From an uncultured Spartobacteria bacterium (GTDB taxonomy: Bacteria; Verrucomicrobiota; Verrucomicrobiia; Chthoniobacterales; Terrimicrobiaceae): a stretch of 64,000 nucleotides of DNA. A model generated the notes under the pieces. That model was given only the letters and a program-made list of their open reading frames with translations, did no database searches and was not told the origin of the DNA. The position numbers and the translations under genes were made by a program. Of the stretch, positions 52,613 to 61,291 are shown one piece after another. Every line of letters begins with the position of its first letter. Position 1 is the first letter of the stretch. Where the stretch lies: contig CALFPA010000133.1 in NCBI GenBank assembly GCA_937919825.1, forward strand, positions 1 through 64,000, read 5' to 3'.

Positions 52613-53433
52613 CTCCGCGTCTGAACGGACTCCTTCTTGCCGGTGGGAAAAGCTCCCGCATGGGTCGTGACAAAGCCTCGATGGTTGTCGGGGGCGATGG
52701 CATCACCCAGGCCCAGCGCGGGGCGGATCTGCTCGGCAAATTCTGCGAACGCACCTTCGTTTCCCTCCGCGATGGCCAGACCGCGCCCGAAGGGGCGCAG
52801 GGACTCGAGGTTTTGGTGGACTCCCCGTTGGCCCAGGGTCCGCTTTCCGGAATCCTCGCGGCTTTCCAAAAAGACCCTGAAGCAGCCTGGCTCGTGCTCG
52901 CCTGCGATCTTCCGTTTGTTTCCGAGCAGGTGCTGTCGGACTTGATCGCCCACCGAAAAACAAACGACGCGCCGCCTTTTGTCGCGTTCGCCTCATCAAG
53001 CGACAGCCTCCCGGAGCCGCTTTGCGCGATTTACGAACCCTCGGCGCGGGCGGTGTTGGAGCGTCACGCCGCGCGTGGCCACTTCTGCCCGCGCCACATC
53101 CTGATCGAGGAAAAAGCCGATTTGATCGCGTTGCCAGAGGGAGCGGCGGAAGCCCTGACAAACTTGAACACGCCACAGGACCTGGAGGAAGCGGGCGGTT
53201 TCCCCATCCACCTCTCGTGGTTCGGGCATCTTTCGGAGCTGCGCGGACTGAGCGACGAAACCATTCGCACCAAAACCGAGACAGCCGGGGCCTTGCTCCA
53301 CGAGCTTTCCCAACGCCATGGCCTCGACCTCTCCACCACCCGCCTGGCGGTGAATGACGAGTTCGCTTCGGGCGACCAACCGCTTCGTCCTGGCGACAAG
53401 ATCGCCCTCCTTCCGCCGTTCTCCGGCGGCTGA
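52609..53433 (+). CDS. MobA-MoaD fusion: Moco guanylyltransferase with C-terminal sulfur carrier
   Basis: 274 residues. Residues about 1-195 are MobA: LLLAGGKSSRMGRDKA, ACDLPFVSE and the later EKADLIALPEG; it adds GMP to the cofactor. Residues about 198-274 are a MoaD-like ubiquitin fold (IHLSWFGHLSELRGLSDE, LRPGDKIALLPPFSGG), ending with the essential Gly-Gly whose thiocarboxylate donates sulfur in molybdopterin synthesis. The frame is continuous and the protein ends exactly at GG. MoaE follows at once, its normal partner. No moeB activating enzyme is seen here. Confidence 0.92.
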   Translation: MTPRLNGLLLAGGKSSRMGRDKASMVVGGDGITQAQRGADLLGKFCERTFVSLRDGQTAPEGAQGLEVLVDSPLAQGPLSGILAAFQKDPEAAWLVLACDLPFVSEQVLSDLIAHRKTNDAPPFVAFASSSDSLPEPLCAIYEPSARAVLERHAARGHFCPRHILIEEKADLIALPEGAAEALTNLNTPQDLEEAGGFPIHLSWFGHLSELRGLSDETIRTKTETAGALLHELSQRHGLDLSTTRLAVNDEFASGDQPLRPGDKIALLPPFSGG

Positions 53434-53437
53434 CTCC

Positions 53438-53872
53438 ATGAGTTTTCGCATCCATCCCCATCCGATCGATCCAGCGCCTCTCCGACAGGAGTTGGAGGGA
53501 AACGAACACGGCGGCTTGGTTTTTTTCGAGGGCCGCGTGCGGAACCACCACGAGGGCCGGTCGGTGGTCGGGCTTCACTACCAAGCCTATCTGGAATTGG
53601 CAGAGAAGGAGGGACGCCGGTTGCTGGAAGAAATTTCCACCAAACACGGCGTGCGCGCGGCAGCCATTCACGCCACGGGTGATCTCCAGCCCGGCGACCT
53701 CGCCGTTTGGGTCGGCGCGGCGGCAGCGCATCGCGAGGAGGCGTTCGCGGCGTGCCGGGAGTTGATCGATGCCATCAAGGCCCGCGTTCCGATTTGGAAA
53801 CGCGAAACCTATGCCGACGGCCATGGCGAGTGGGTCGAGGGATGCGCGTGCGGGTCGCAGCATTCGCATTGA
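53438..53872 (+). CDS. moaE: Molybdopterin synthase large subunit
   Basis: 144 residues. MoaE signatures: GGLVFFEGRVRNHHEGR, LHYQAYLELAEKE, AAAIHATGDLQPGD, AAHREEAFAACRELIDAIK and VPIWKRETYADG. With the MoaD module of the preceding gene it forms molybdopterin synthase. It begins 4 bp after that gene and is followed within 3 bp by the MOSC-FdhD gene. Confidence 0.95.
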   Translation: MSFRIHPHPIDPAPLRQELEGNEHGGLVFFEGRVRNHHEGRSVVGLHYQAYLELAEKEGRRLLEEISTKHGVRAAAIHATGDLQPGDLAVWVGAAAAHREEAFAACRELIDAIKARVPIWKRETYADGHGEWVEGCACGSQHSH

Positions 53873-53875
53873 TTT

Positions 53876-55177
53876 ATGCTTCTTCGCATCCACGACATCT
53901 GGATTTCGCCCGGCCACGACTTCAAGGGACGCCACGGCCTCGGCCGCGAAACTCATGGCACCATCCGACTCGACGAAGCCCGCTGCGAGGCGGGCATGGG
54001 GATCGTTGGCGACCGCTACCACGGCAAGGATCCGAACTCCAAAACCCAAATAACCCTTCTCTCCCTCGAGGTGGTGGAGGAAATGTGTCGCCACCTGGGA
54101 ATTCCACATCTCGATTATTCGGTGCTTCGCCGGAATGTTCTGGTCTCCGGCGTGGATTTGAACGGCCTGATTGGAAAAAAATTCTCCATCGGCGATGTCG
54201 AGTTCGAGGGAGTGGAGGAGTGCAAGCCGTGTTACTGGATGGACGAGGCGGTTGGCCCCGGAGCGAATGCCTTTCTTGCCGGACGCGGTGGCCTGCGTTG
54301 CCACATTCTGACTGGCGGAACCCTGCGATGCGGCAAAGTCGAATTAAACCTACCCGAAGCCCGCTCGAAGCCCTGCCCGGCCTTGCTCCAGGAGGAAACA
54401 AAAACGCGGGAAGTCGTCGACGACCTTACTGTCGAGCGGGCACTGCAAATCCTGCTCAACGGGTCGCTTTATTCCGTAACCATGCAAACGCCCGGAGATG
54501 AGGGGCTCCTCGTTCGGGGGCTTCTCCACTCGGAGGGGATCGACACCACGGGCTACCGGGTCGCTTTCCAAACCGAGCGGAAAAATGCGACCCTCATTGA
54601 GGTTTGTATCGACGATCCATCGCACTCGGGTTCGACCCGGCGATTGGCGTCAACCTCGTCTTGCGGGCTTTGCGGCAAGGAATCCCTCGATCCGTCGTTC
54701 CTCGAAATCCCACCCGTCTCCAAAAATATTCCGATCGACGCCACGCGTCTTCGCGCGATCCATGCCGCCGTGCGGGCGCGTCAGTCCACCTTCTCCGGCA
54801 CCGGCGGCTGCCACGGCGCGGCGGCCGCCACGGCCAGCGGTGAGATTCTTTGCGTGTTCGAGGACATTGGACGCCACAACGCGGTGGACAAAGTCGTGGG
54901 GTTCCTGCTCGAAAACGAAATCCTCGCTTCGGCCGCCGTGCTGACAGTCAGTGGTCGGGTTTCCTTCGAGATTGTTCAAAAATGTGCCCGCGCAGGCATT
55001 CCCGTGCTTTCGGCGATTTCTGCACCCTCTTCCCTCGCTGTGGAAACAGCGGAACGCTGGGGGATCACGCTCGCCGGATTTTGCCGCGACAACCGCGCCA
55101 CTTTTTACAGCAGCCTCCATCGTGTCGAATCGACTACAGAATCTTTGTCCAAAGATTCGCCGCCACGAGGAGAATAA
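53876..55177 (+). CDS. MOSC domain fused to FdhD sulfurtransferase
   Basis: 433 residues. Residues about 1-165 are a MOSC domain (GIVGDRYHGKD, EECKPCYWMDEAVGP, GRGGLRCHILTGG), a Moco/sulfur carrier fold. Residues about 170-433 are FdhD: the redox CxxC in STSSCGLCGKESL, GTGGCHGAA, FEDIGRHNAVDKVVG, VSGRVSFEIVQKCARAGIP. FdhD passes sulfur from a cysteine desulfurase to the Moco of formate-dehydrogenase-type enzymes. Joined to a MOSC module, it suggests handling of both sulfur and cofactor for the YdeP-like enzyme of this cluster. The whole is one frame. Confidence 0.9.
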   Translation: MLLRIHDIWISPGHDFKGRHGLGRETHGTIRLDEARCEAGMGIVGDRYHGKDPNSKTQITLLSLEVVEEMCRHLGIPHLDYSVLRRNVLVSGVDLNGLIGKKFSIGDVEFEGVEECKPCYWMDEAVGPGANAFLAGRGGLRCHILTGGTLRCGKVELNLPEARSKPCPALLQEETKTREVVDDLTVERALQILLNGSLYSVTMQTPGDEGLLVRGLLHSEGIDTTGYRVAFQTERKNATLIEVCIDDPSHSGSTRRLASTSSCGLCGKESLDPSFLEIPPVSKNIPIDATRLRAIHAAVRARQSTFSGTGGCHGAAAATASGEILCVFEDIGRHNAVDKVVGFLLENEILASAAVLTVSGRVSFEIVQKCARAGIPVLSAISAPSSLAVETAERWGITLAGFCRDNRATFYSSLHRVESTTESLSKDSPPRGE

Positions 55178-55880
55178 TCCCGCCGGTGATCTGCCGCACG
55201 CGCAACGGCGGCAGAAACCCACACCCGCAGCGGGACCCGAGCCATCCGCCGACAAGAACTGCGAGCGGGAGGAGCCAGAATGCCCACAATACCGCGCCGT
55301 CGCCTTGGAATTTTTGCAACTGACCCGCCAGCCCGGAGGCGCTGTTCACAAAAATAAAACCGGCGGCAAGGGCTGCGACTTGCTTCGCCGGAGCCCAGCG
55401 CGCGAGGTGGAGGATGGGTGCCAAAAAGATTCCCCCACCAATCCCGACAACCCCCGAGAGAAAACCCAGACCGGCTCCAAGGATCGGCCCGGCTTTTCCT
55501 ATCCATCGACGAAACGCGCTGTCGGAGGGCGAGTCGTCCTGCTTGATCGGGACGAGCAACAAAACCCCGGCCGCCGTGAGCGACGCGGCCAGCAGCCAGA
55601 GAAATGCCGCTTCGCGCACCGGAAAGAGGCCTCCGAGATAGGAGGCGGGAATTGAACAGGCGAGGAAGGGTAGGCTCCTCCGCCAAGGAAAATGCCCGGC
55701 CCGGGCGAATTGCGCGAAGCCGGTTGCGGAGACGATCAGATTGCAGGCCAGAGCGGGAATGGGTAGCAGAGCGGGCGGGACCCCGTGCCAATGCAGAAGC
55801 GCGAGGTAGGACGAACCTCCTCCGAACCCGACGCTCGAATACACCAGCGCCACCAGAAAAAAGAGAAAGGCAAGAAGCAT
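55134..55880 (-). CDS. TauE/SafE-family membrane transporter
   Basis: 248 residues with about seven to eight membrane helices and the two TauE/SafE repeats (VYSSVGFGGGSSYLALL; GFLSGVVGIGGGIFLAPIL). The family exports sulfite or other sulfur-containing or organic anions. It is convergent with the MOSC-FdhD gene (44-bp 3' overlap) and shares the minus strand with moaA, whose stop lies 10 bp upstream of its start. Its place in a Moco island suggests anion traffic linked to the molybdoenzyme, not shown. Confidence 0.88.
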   Translation of the reverse strand: MLLAFLFFLVALVYSSVGFGGGSSYLALLHWHGVPPALLPIPALACNLIVSATGFAQFARAGHFPWRRSLPFLACSIPASYLGGLFPVREAAFLWLLAASLTAAGVLLLVPIKQDDSPSDSAFRRWIGKAGPILGAGLGFLSGVVGIGGGIFLAPILHLARWAPAKQVAALAAGFIFVNSASGLAGQLQKFQGDGAVLWAFWLLPLAVLVGGWLGSRCGCGFLPPLRVRQITGGIILLVAANLWTKIL

Positions 55881-55890
55881 GGCGAAAAAT

Positions 55891-56916
55891 TCACCCGCCA
55901 ATGAAGGACATCTCGACCTTCTGCGCGGGTCCGCTGACGGAGCGGATTTCCGAATAGCGGTCATTCCGCCGGCTCCAGAGCTCGGACACCAGACGGTGGA
56001 GCGACTCGTCATCGAGGTTCTTGGCCCTTATCGCTCCGACAAGATCAAAGCCCTCCGAAGCGAACAGGCAGGTGAAAAGCCGTCCATCAGCCGAGAGCCG
56101 CGCCCGAGAGCACTGGCGGCAAAACGGAGCGGAGATCGAGGTGATGACTCCGAACTCACTGCCATTGTCCCGGTGGCGGTATCGGTTCGCCACCTCGCCG
56201 GGATAGTCCGCCGCCACCGGCTCGAAATCAAATTCCCGCGCGAGCATCGCGAGGATTTCCGTGCCCGGAACAACCATCCCCGGATCCCAATGATTCGTGT
56301 TTCCGACATCCATGAATTCGATGAAGCGGAAGGTCACGCCGAGTTCCTTGAAGTGCCGCGCCATCGGGAGGATTTGGGAATCGTTCACGCCGCGCTGGAC
56401 GACCATGTTGACTTTTACTCCGAGCCCGGCCGCTTGCGCCGCCGCGATGCCTTCGAGCACGCGGGAGGGATGGTGGCCGCGCCCGTTCATCGCGCCGAAT
56501 ATTTCGGGATCGAGCGCGTCGAGGCTCACGGTCACGCGATGCAGGCCGGCCTCTGCGAGCTCTTCCGCGAACTCCGCCAAAAGCAGTCCGTTGGTGGTCA
56601 TGGCCACATCCTCCAGCTCCGCAAAGCGCCCGAGCCCCCGCAGGAATTTCACCGCACCCCGCCGGAGCAGCGGCTCGCCGCCGGTGAGGCGAAGTTTCCG
56701 CACCCCGCAGCGGACGAACGCCCCGATGATCCGGTCGAGTTCGGTCAACCGCAACAACTGCTCCTTGCGAAGGAACACATGGTCTTTGTCGAAAACCTCG
56801 GCCGGCATGCAATAAGTGCACCGCAGATTGCAGCGGTCGGTGAGCGACACCCGCAGATCACGCACCGGGCGCCCGAGCTGGTCGAGTGGCGGGGTGGTGG
56901 CGGGATCGGATGACAT
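55891..56916 (-). CDS. moaA: GTP 3',8-cyclase
   Basis: 341 residues from ATG 56916. A radical SAM enzyme for the first Moco step: CxxxCxxC in DRCNLRCTYC, GGEPLLR, VSLDAL, a second cluster motif FCRQCSRARLSADGRLFTC, and the C-terminal Gly-Gly (SFIGG) needed for function. Transcribed away from the YdeP-like gene (118-bp gap). With moeA-moaC-mobA-moaD-moaE it leaves only the adenylylation and MoaD-activation steps missing from the island. Confidence 0.96.
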   Translation of the reverse strand: MSSDPATTPPLDQLGRPVRDLRVSLTDRCNLRCTYCMPAEVFDKDHVFLRKEQLLRLTELDRIIGAFVRCGVRKLRLTGGEPLLRRGAVKFLRGLGRFAELEDVAMTTNGLLLAEFAEELAEAGLHRVTVSLDALDPEIFGAMNGRGHHPSRVLEGIAAAQAAGLGVKVNMVVQRGVNDSQILPMARHFKELGVTFRFIEFMDVGNTNHWDPGMVVPGTEILAMLAREFDFEPVAADYPGEVANRYRHRDNGSEFGVITSISAPFCRQCSRARLSADGRLFTCLFASEGFDLVGAIRAKNLDDESLHRLVSELWSRRNDRYSEIRSVSGPAQKVEMSFIGG

Positions 56917-57034
56917 CGGGTTGGAAAACCCGAAAACATACCGCCCGCCCGCTTGCTTGGAAACGACTTGTTCTCGCGCCTCATCAGCCCAATATCTCCC
57001 GGCGGCCAGTCCGCAAAGAAACCCGACACAAGCC

Positions 57035-59269
57035 ATGGCTGAACAAAAAACCGAAGCCGGCGGATGGGGAGCTCTCAATTCCTCCCTGCACTTCCTCCGC
57101 CGTGAAAGTTTCCTCAAAGGCAACGCGACCCTCTTTCGCATGAACCAGCCGCGTGGCTTCGATTGCCCGGGCTGCGCTTGGCCGGACCCTAAAAATCCTT
57201 CGCCCACGGAATTCTGCGAGAATGGCGTCAAGGCCTTGACCTACGAAACGACCACCAAGCGCGCGACGCCCGAGCTTTTTGCGAAACACACCGTCACCGA
57301 GATGCGCGGATGGGATGACTTTACACTCGAGAACACCGGCCGGCTCACGCACCCGATGGCCTACAATCCCGACACCGACCGCTACGAGGCGGTTTCGTGG
57401 GACGAGGCGTTTGACCGCATCGCGCGGCACCTGCGCTCGCTTGGCTCGCCGGATGAGGCGGCTTTCTACACCTCCGGCCGCACCAGCAACGAGGCGGCAT
57501 TCCTTTACCAACTGCTCGGCCGGCTTTTCGGAACGAACAATTTCCCCGACTGCTCGAATATGTGCCACGAGTCCAGCGGCGTCGGGATGGGTGAATCGAT
57601 TGCTACTGGCAAAGGCACTGTGACGCTCGAGGATTTTGAAAAAGCCGACGCAATCTTTGTCTTCGGCCAAAATCCCGGCACCAACCACCCGCGCATGCTC
57701 TCCGAGCTCGAGAAAGCCTCGAAGCGCGGGGCGAGGATTGTGAGTTTCAATCCGCTCAAGGAAGCGGGTCTCCTGAATTTCACGCATCCCCAAAATGCCG
57801 TCGACATGCTCCTCGGCCGCAGCACGCCGATCAGCTCGCATTACTATCAAGTGCAGATCGGAGGCGACATGGCCGCCATCCGCGCGATGGCGAAATTCAT
57901 TTTGGAAAAAGCCGAGTCCGACCGCTCGGTCCTCGATCACGATTTTCTCGAGCGCCACACGCACGGATTCGAGGAATATCGCCGCCTCGTCGCGGAAACT
58001 CCTTGGGAGGTTCTCCTCGAGCAGAGTGGACTCGACCGCCACCAGATCGCCGAGGCGGCGGAGGTCTATCTCGGCGCGGGCTCTGTGATTTGTTGCTGGG
58101 CGATGGGGCTCACCCAACACCGCCACGGAGTCGCCAACATTCAAGAGGTGGTGAACCTACTTCTGCTGCGCGGAAATATTGGCCGCCCGGGTGCCGGAGC
58201 GTGCCCCGTTCGCGGACACAGCAATGTCCAAGGTGACCGCACCATGGGCATCACCGAGGAACCCAAGGAGGAATTTCTCGCCCGTCTGGAAAAGGAATTC
58301 GGCTTCACCGCGCCTCGCCATCACGGCTTCTCGACCGTCCACACCATCAAGGCCATGGCTGAGGGACGCGTGGGATTTTTCCTCGGCATGGGCGGGAATT
58401 TCGCCTCCGCCACTCCCGACTCCGACCTCACTTGGCAGGCACTGCGCCGGTGCGGGATGACGGTCCATGTCTCGACCCACCTGAACCGCAGCCATGTCGT
58501 CCATGGCGCGGCCGCGCTGATCCTCCCCTGCCTCGGCCGCTCGGAGGCCGACATCCAGGCTGGCAGCAGGCAATCGGTCACGGTCGAAGACTCGATGAGC
58601 ATGGTCCACGCCTCCACGGGCATCAACCGCCCGGCGTCGGAACACCTCAAGTCCGAACCCGCCATCATCGCTGGTATCGGCGCCAAACTTTTCCCGAACG
58701 GGCCGGTGGACTGGAATTACCTTGTTTCAGATTACGACCACATCCGCGAATGCATCGAGTCGGTCATCCCGGGCTTTGCGGATTACAACAAGCGAATCCA
58801 GCAACCCGGCGGGTTCCATTTGCCAAATCCTCCCGCTAACCGCGAGTGGCGCACTTCCACCGGACGGGCGAATTTTATTTCCAACACCCTGCCCCGCATT
58901 TCCGTGCAACCCGGCCATCTGCGCTTGATGACTCTGCGCTCGCACAATCAATACAACACCACGATCTACGACAGCGGCGACCGCTACCGCGGCATCACTG
59001 GCGAGCGCCGCGTTCTATTTCTCAATGCCGACGACATGCGCGAACTCGGCCTCACGGAAAAATCCAGTGTCACGATCCGGAGCCACGCTGCCGACGGCAG
59101 GGAGCGCCGTGCGCCCGAGTTCCGTCCCGTCGCCTATTCGATCCCGAAAGGCTGCGCCGCCGCCTACTACCCCGAGACCAATGTCCTCGTTGGCATCGAC
59201 GAACACGCCGTCAAAAGCCATACGCCGATGTCGAAATTCATCGAGGTGTCGTTGGAGCAAGAGGGGTAG
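57035..59269 (+). CDS. YdeP/FdhF-like molybdopterin oxidoreductase
   Basis: 744 residues. The family is alpha-subunit-like formate dehydrogenases of the YdeP type: FDCPGCAWPDP near the N terminus, FYTSGRTSNEAAFLYQLL, SNMCHESSG, VFGQNPGTNHPRM, GMGLTQH-like WAMGLTQHRHGV, GNIGRPGAGACPVRGHSN and a C-terminal molybdopterin-binding domain (LMTLRSHNQYNTTIYD). There is no twin-arginine signal, so it is cytosolic. No in-frame UGA is present, so no selenocysteine. It is the expected client of the Moco genes and FdhD here. The substrate is uncertain; acid-resistance roles are reported for E. coli YdeP. Confidence 0.9.
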   Translation: MAEQKTEAGGWGALNSSLHFLRRESFLKGNATLFRMNQPRGFDCPGCAWPDPKNPSPTEFCENGVKALTYETTTKRATPELFAKHTVTEMRGWDDFTLENTGRLTHPMAYNPDTDRYEAVSWDEAFDRIARHLRSLGSPDEAAFYTSGRTSNEAAFLYQLLGRLFGTNNFPDCSNMCHESSGVGMGESIATGKGTVTLEDFEKADAIFVFGQNPGTNHPRMLSELEKASKRGARIVSFNPLKEAGLLNFTHPQNAVDMLLGRSTPISSHYYQVQIGGDMAAIRAMAKFILEKAESDRSVLDHDFLERHTHGFEEYRRLVAETPWEVLLEQSGLDRHQIAEAAEVYLGAGSVICCWAMGLTQHRHGVANIQEVVNLLLLRGNIGRPGAGACPVRGHSNVQGDRTMGITEEPKEEFLARLEKEFGFTAPRHHGFSTVHTIKAMAEGRVGFFLGMGGNFASATPDSDLTWQALRRCGMTVHVSTHLNRSHVVHGAAALILPCLGRSEADIQAGSRQSVTVEDSMSMVHASTGINRPASEHLKSEPAIIAGIGAKLFPNGPVDWNYLVSDYDHIRECIESVIPGFADYNKRIQQPGGFHLPNPPANREWRTSTGRANFISNTLPRISVQPGHLRLMTLRSHNQYNTTIYDSGDRYRGITGERRVLFLNADDMRELGLTEKSSVTIRSHAADGRERRAPEFRPVAYSIPKGCAAAYYPETNVLVGIDEHAVKSHTPMSKFIEVSLEQEG

Positions 59270-59278
59270 AGGCCGCTT

Positions 59279-60304
59279 TCAGTTCAGGGGGTTTTTCACC
59301 AGCTTGGTGATGCGGCCCCACTTGTTCCAATCCTGGATGTAGAGGTCGCCTTTTTGGTCGATCGCGCAGCCGTGGGGAGCGGTGAAGACGCCGTCTTTCC
59401 AATCCTTCGGTGGGACGCCGAAACCGGCGCGTTGGGTGAGGATGGGGTTATCGCCGAGCTCGCTGAGGACTTTGTAATTTTTATCGAGAAGCAGGGCGCG
59501 GCCGCCGAGTTCCGCGACGAGCAGGAGGTCGCCATGGACGAAGGTGCTGGTGGGTTGGCGGAGGCCGGTGATCGGGATGGCGATGGGGTTTCCGTTGAGG
59601 TCGATGGTTTGAATGCGGTGGTTCTCGCGGTCGCTGATGATGAGGATCGGCTTGTTGGGGTTGCGGGCATCGAGGGTCATACCGTGGCAGATTTTGAACT
59701 GGCCGGGCTCGGTTCCCGGGGCGCCGAATTTGCCGAGGAATTTTCCGTCCTGCGCGTATTTGTAGATGAGGTTCGTGCCGTAGCCGTCGGCGACATAAAT
59801 GGTGCCGTCCGCGCCGACGACGACTGCCGTGGCATTGGTCCAGCCGCGGTCTTCGGAGCCGGGCTTGTGGTCGATTTGGAAGATGACTTTTCCGTCGAGG
59901 TCATGTTTGCAAACGCGGCCGCCGCCGACGGCGTAGAGGAATTCCTTCCCGCCCTCCTCGTTGACGACGAGGCTGTGGAAGCGGCGCGAGGGTTCGCCCC
60001 AACTGCGGACAAAGGTGCCGTCGGGCAGATAGATGATGATGCCGTTCGGTCCGTCGGTGGAGACATAGATTTTGCCCGATTTATCGACTGCGATATTGCC
60101 GTTGGTGTGGCCGATGAATTCCTGGCCGGGAATGTGCCCCCAGTCGGGGACGGTTTGGTAAACCCAATCGCCTTGGCCGGTGAGGGCACCAACTTTTGGT
60201 TCCACTGCAGGCGCAGGTGTCGAGGCGGGCTTTTGGTCCGGATGGGCTTGAACGGAAAAGGCGGTGGCCAAAAGAATCGAGGCGGCGAGGTTTTTTGTGG
60301 TCAT
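59279..60304 (-). CDS. Secreted NHL-repeat beta-propeller protein
   Basis: 341 residues from ATG 60304. Signal peptide (MTTKNLAASILLATAFSVQA), a proline-rich linker (KPASTPAPAVEPKVG), then repeats of about 45-50 residues typical of an NHL propeller: NIAVDKSGKIYVSTDGP, AVVVGADGTIYVADGYG, FKICHGMTLDARNP, ILIISDRENHRIQTIDLNG, CAIDQKGDLYIQDWN. The pattern resembles peptidyl-alpha-hydroxyglycine lyase propellers, but the enzyme identity is not established. Convergent with the YdeP-like gene, 9 bp apart. Confidence 0.83.
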   Translation of the reverse strand: MTTKNLAASILLATAFSVQAHPDQKPASTPAPAVEPKVGALTGQGDWVYQTVPDWGHIPGQEFIGHTNGNIAVDKSGKIYVSTDGPNGIIIYLPDGTFVRSWGEPSRRFHSLVVNEEGGKEFLYAVGGGRVCKHDLDGKVIFQIDHKPGSEDRGWTNATAVVVGADGTIYVADGYGTNLIYKYAQDGKFLGKFGAPGTEPGQFKICHGMTLDARNPNKPILIISDRENHRIQTIDLNGNPIAIPITGLRQPTSTFVHGDLLLVAELGGRALLLDKNYKVLSELGDNPILTQRAGFGVPPKDWKDGVFTAPHGCAIDQKGDLYIQDWNKWGRITKLVKNPLN

Positions 60305-60454
60305 AGATAGGAGGCTAATGGTGGGCAATTCCATGGGCGTGGACAATTCCGAAGTGCGTGAGGACGCTCGGGAGGATCGCAAAATTCGATTTTTGAAGTT
60401 CCCTTTTCACCTCGGGCAGATTTGAATCCGCCTCCCCTAAATAATCCTACCTCT

Positions 60455-61276
60455 ATGCCCATCAGCATCCCGATCGAAGACAGCTACACGGACATTATCG
60501 GAAAAGCCCAGCGCGGGCTTTCCATCAACGACGAGGCGCTCGCAGCCAAGTCCGGCGCCACAGTCGCCGAAATCTTGATCCTGAAATCCGGCGAACTCCA
60601 GGAGCCCCTTCTGCGCCAGGTCGCGGGTGTTCTCGGCCTCGGAGCTAACGCGCTCCTCGCTTTGGCCAAGTCATCCTACCAGCCCGCCCCCGTCCATGAG
60701 CCAGAGGGCCTCGCGCATTTCAATACGGTCTTCGAGGACATGACCGTGAATTCCTACCTCGTCTGGGATCCCGCCTCGAAGGAGGCCGCCTTTTTCGATA
60801 CCGGAGCAGATGGCCAGCCGATGCTCGACTTTGCCGCCAGCCACGGGCTTCAAGTGAAGCAGATTTTCATCACCCACATCCACACCGACCACATTCTCGA
60901 TCTCGACCGGTTGGTCAAAGCCACCGGCGCGCATGCATGGGTGTGCGAGAAGGAACCGCTCCCGAATGCCGAGTCGTTCAGCCCCGGTCGCGTTTTTCAA
61001 ATCGGGAAGCTCTCGGTGGGAACCCGACTCACGAGCGGCCATGCCGCCGGCGGGGTGACCTTTTTCATCCAAGGCCTCTCGCAGCCCGTCGCCATCGTCG
61101 GTGACTCGATGTTTGCGGGATCCATGGGCGGAGGGATGGTTTCCTACGCGGATGCCCTGCGCAACAACCGCGAGCAAATCCTAACCCTTCCCGCGGCCAC
61201 CATTATTTGCTCCGGCCACGGCCCGCTGACGACCGTCGGAGAACAAAAACACGCCAATCCCTTTTTCACCGCTTAA
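60455..61276 (+). CDS. Metallo-beta-lactamase-fold hydrolase with N-terminal HTH-like domain
   Basis: 273 residues from ATG 60455. Residues about 10-75 form a Xre-like helical domain (IIGKAQRGLSINDEALAAKSG, then EPLLRQVAGVLGL). The rest is an MBL hydrolase with the metal motif HIHTDHILDL, a later Asp in IVGDSMFAGS and His in CSGHGPLTT. The pattern fits glyoxalase II-like or persulfide-dioxygenase-like proteins. The dehydrogenase gene follows after 15 bp, suggesting a joint metabolic role. The substrate is unknown, and the HTH might instead be an oligomerisation module. Confidence 0.85.
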   Translation: MPISIPIEDSYTDIIGKAQRGLSINDEALAAKSGATVAEILILKSGELQEPLLRQVAGVLGLGANALLALAKSSYQPAPVHEPEGLAHFNTVFEDMTVNSYLVWDPASKEAAFFDTGADGQPMLDFAASHGLQVKQIFITHIHTDHILDLDRLVKATGAHAWVCEKEPLPNAESFSPGRVFQIGKLSVGTRLTSGHAAGGVTFFIQGLSQPVAIVGDSMFAGSMGGGMVSYADALRNNREQILTLPAATIICSGHGPLTTVGEQKHANPFFTA

Positions 61277-61291
61277 CCACCAAACACCACT

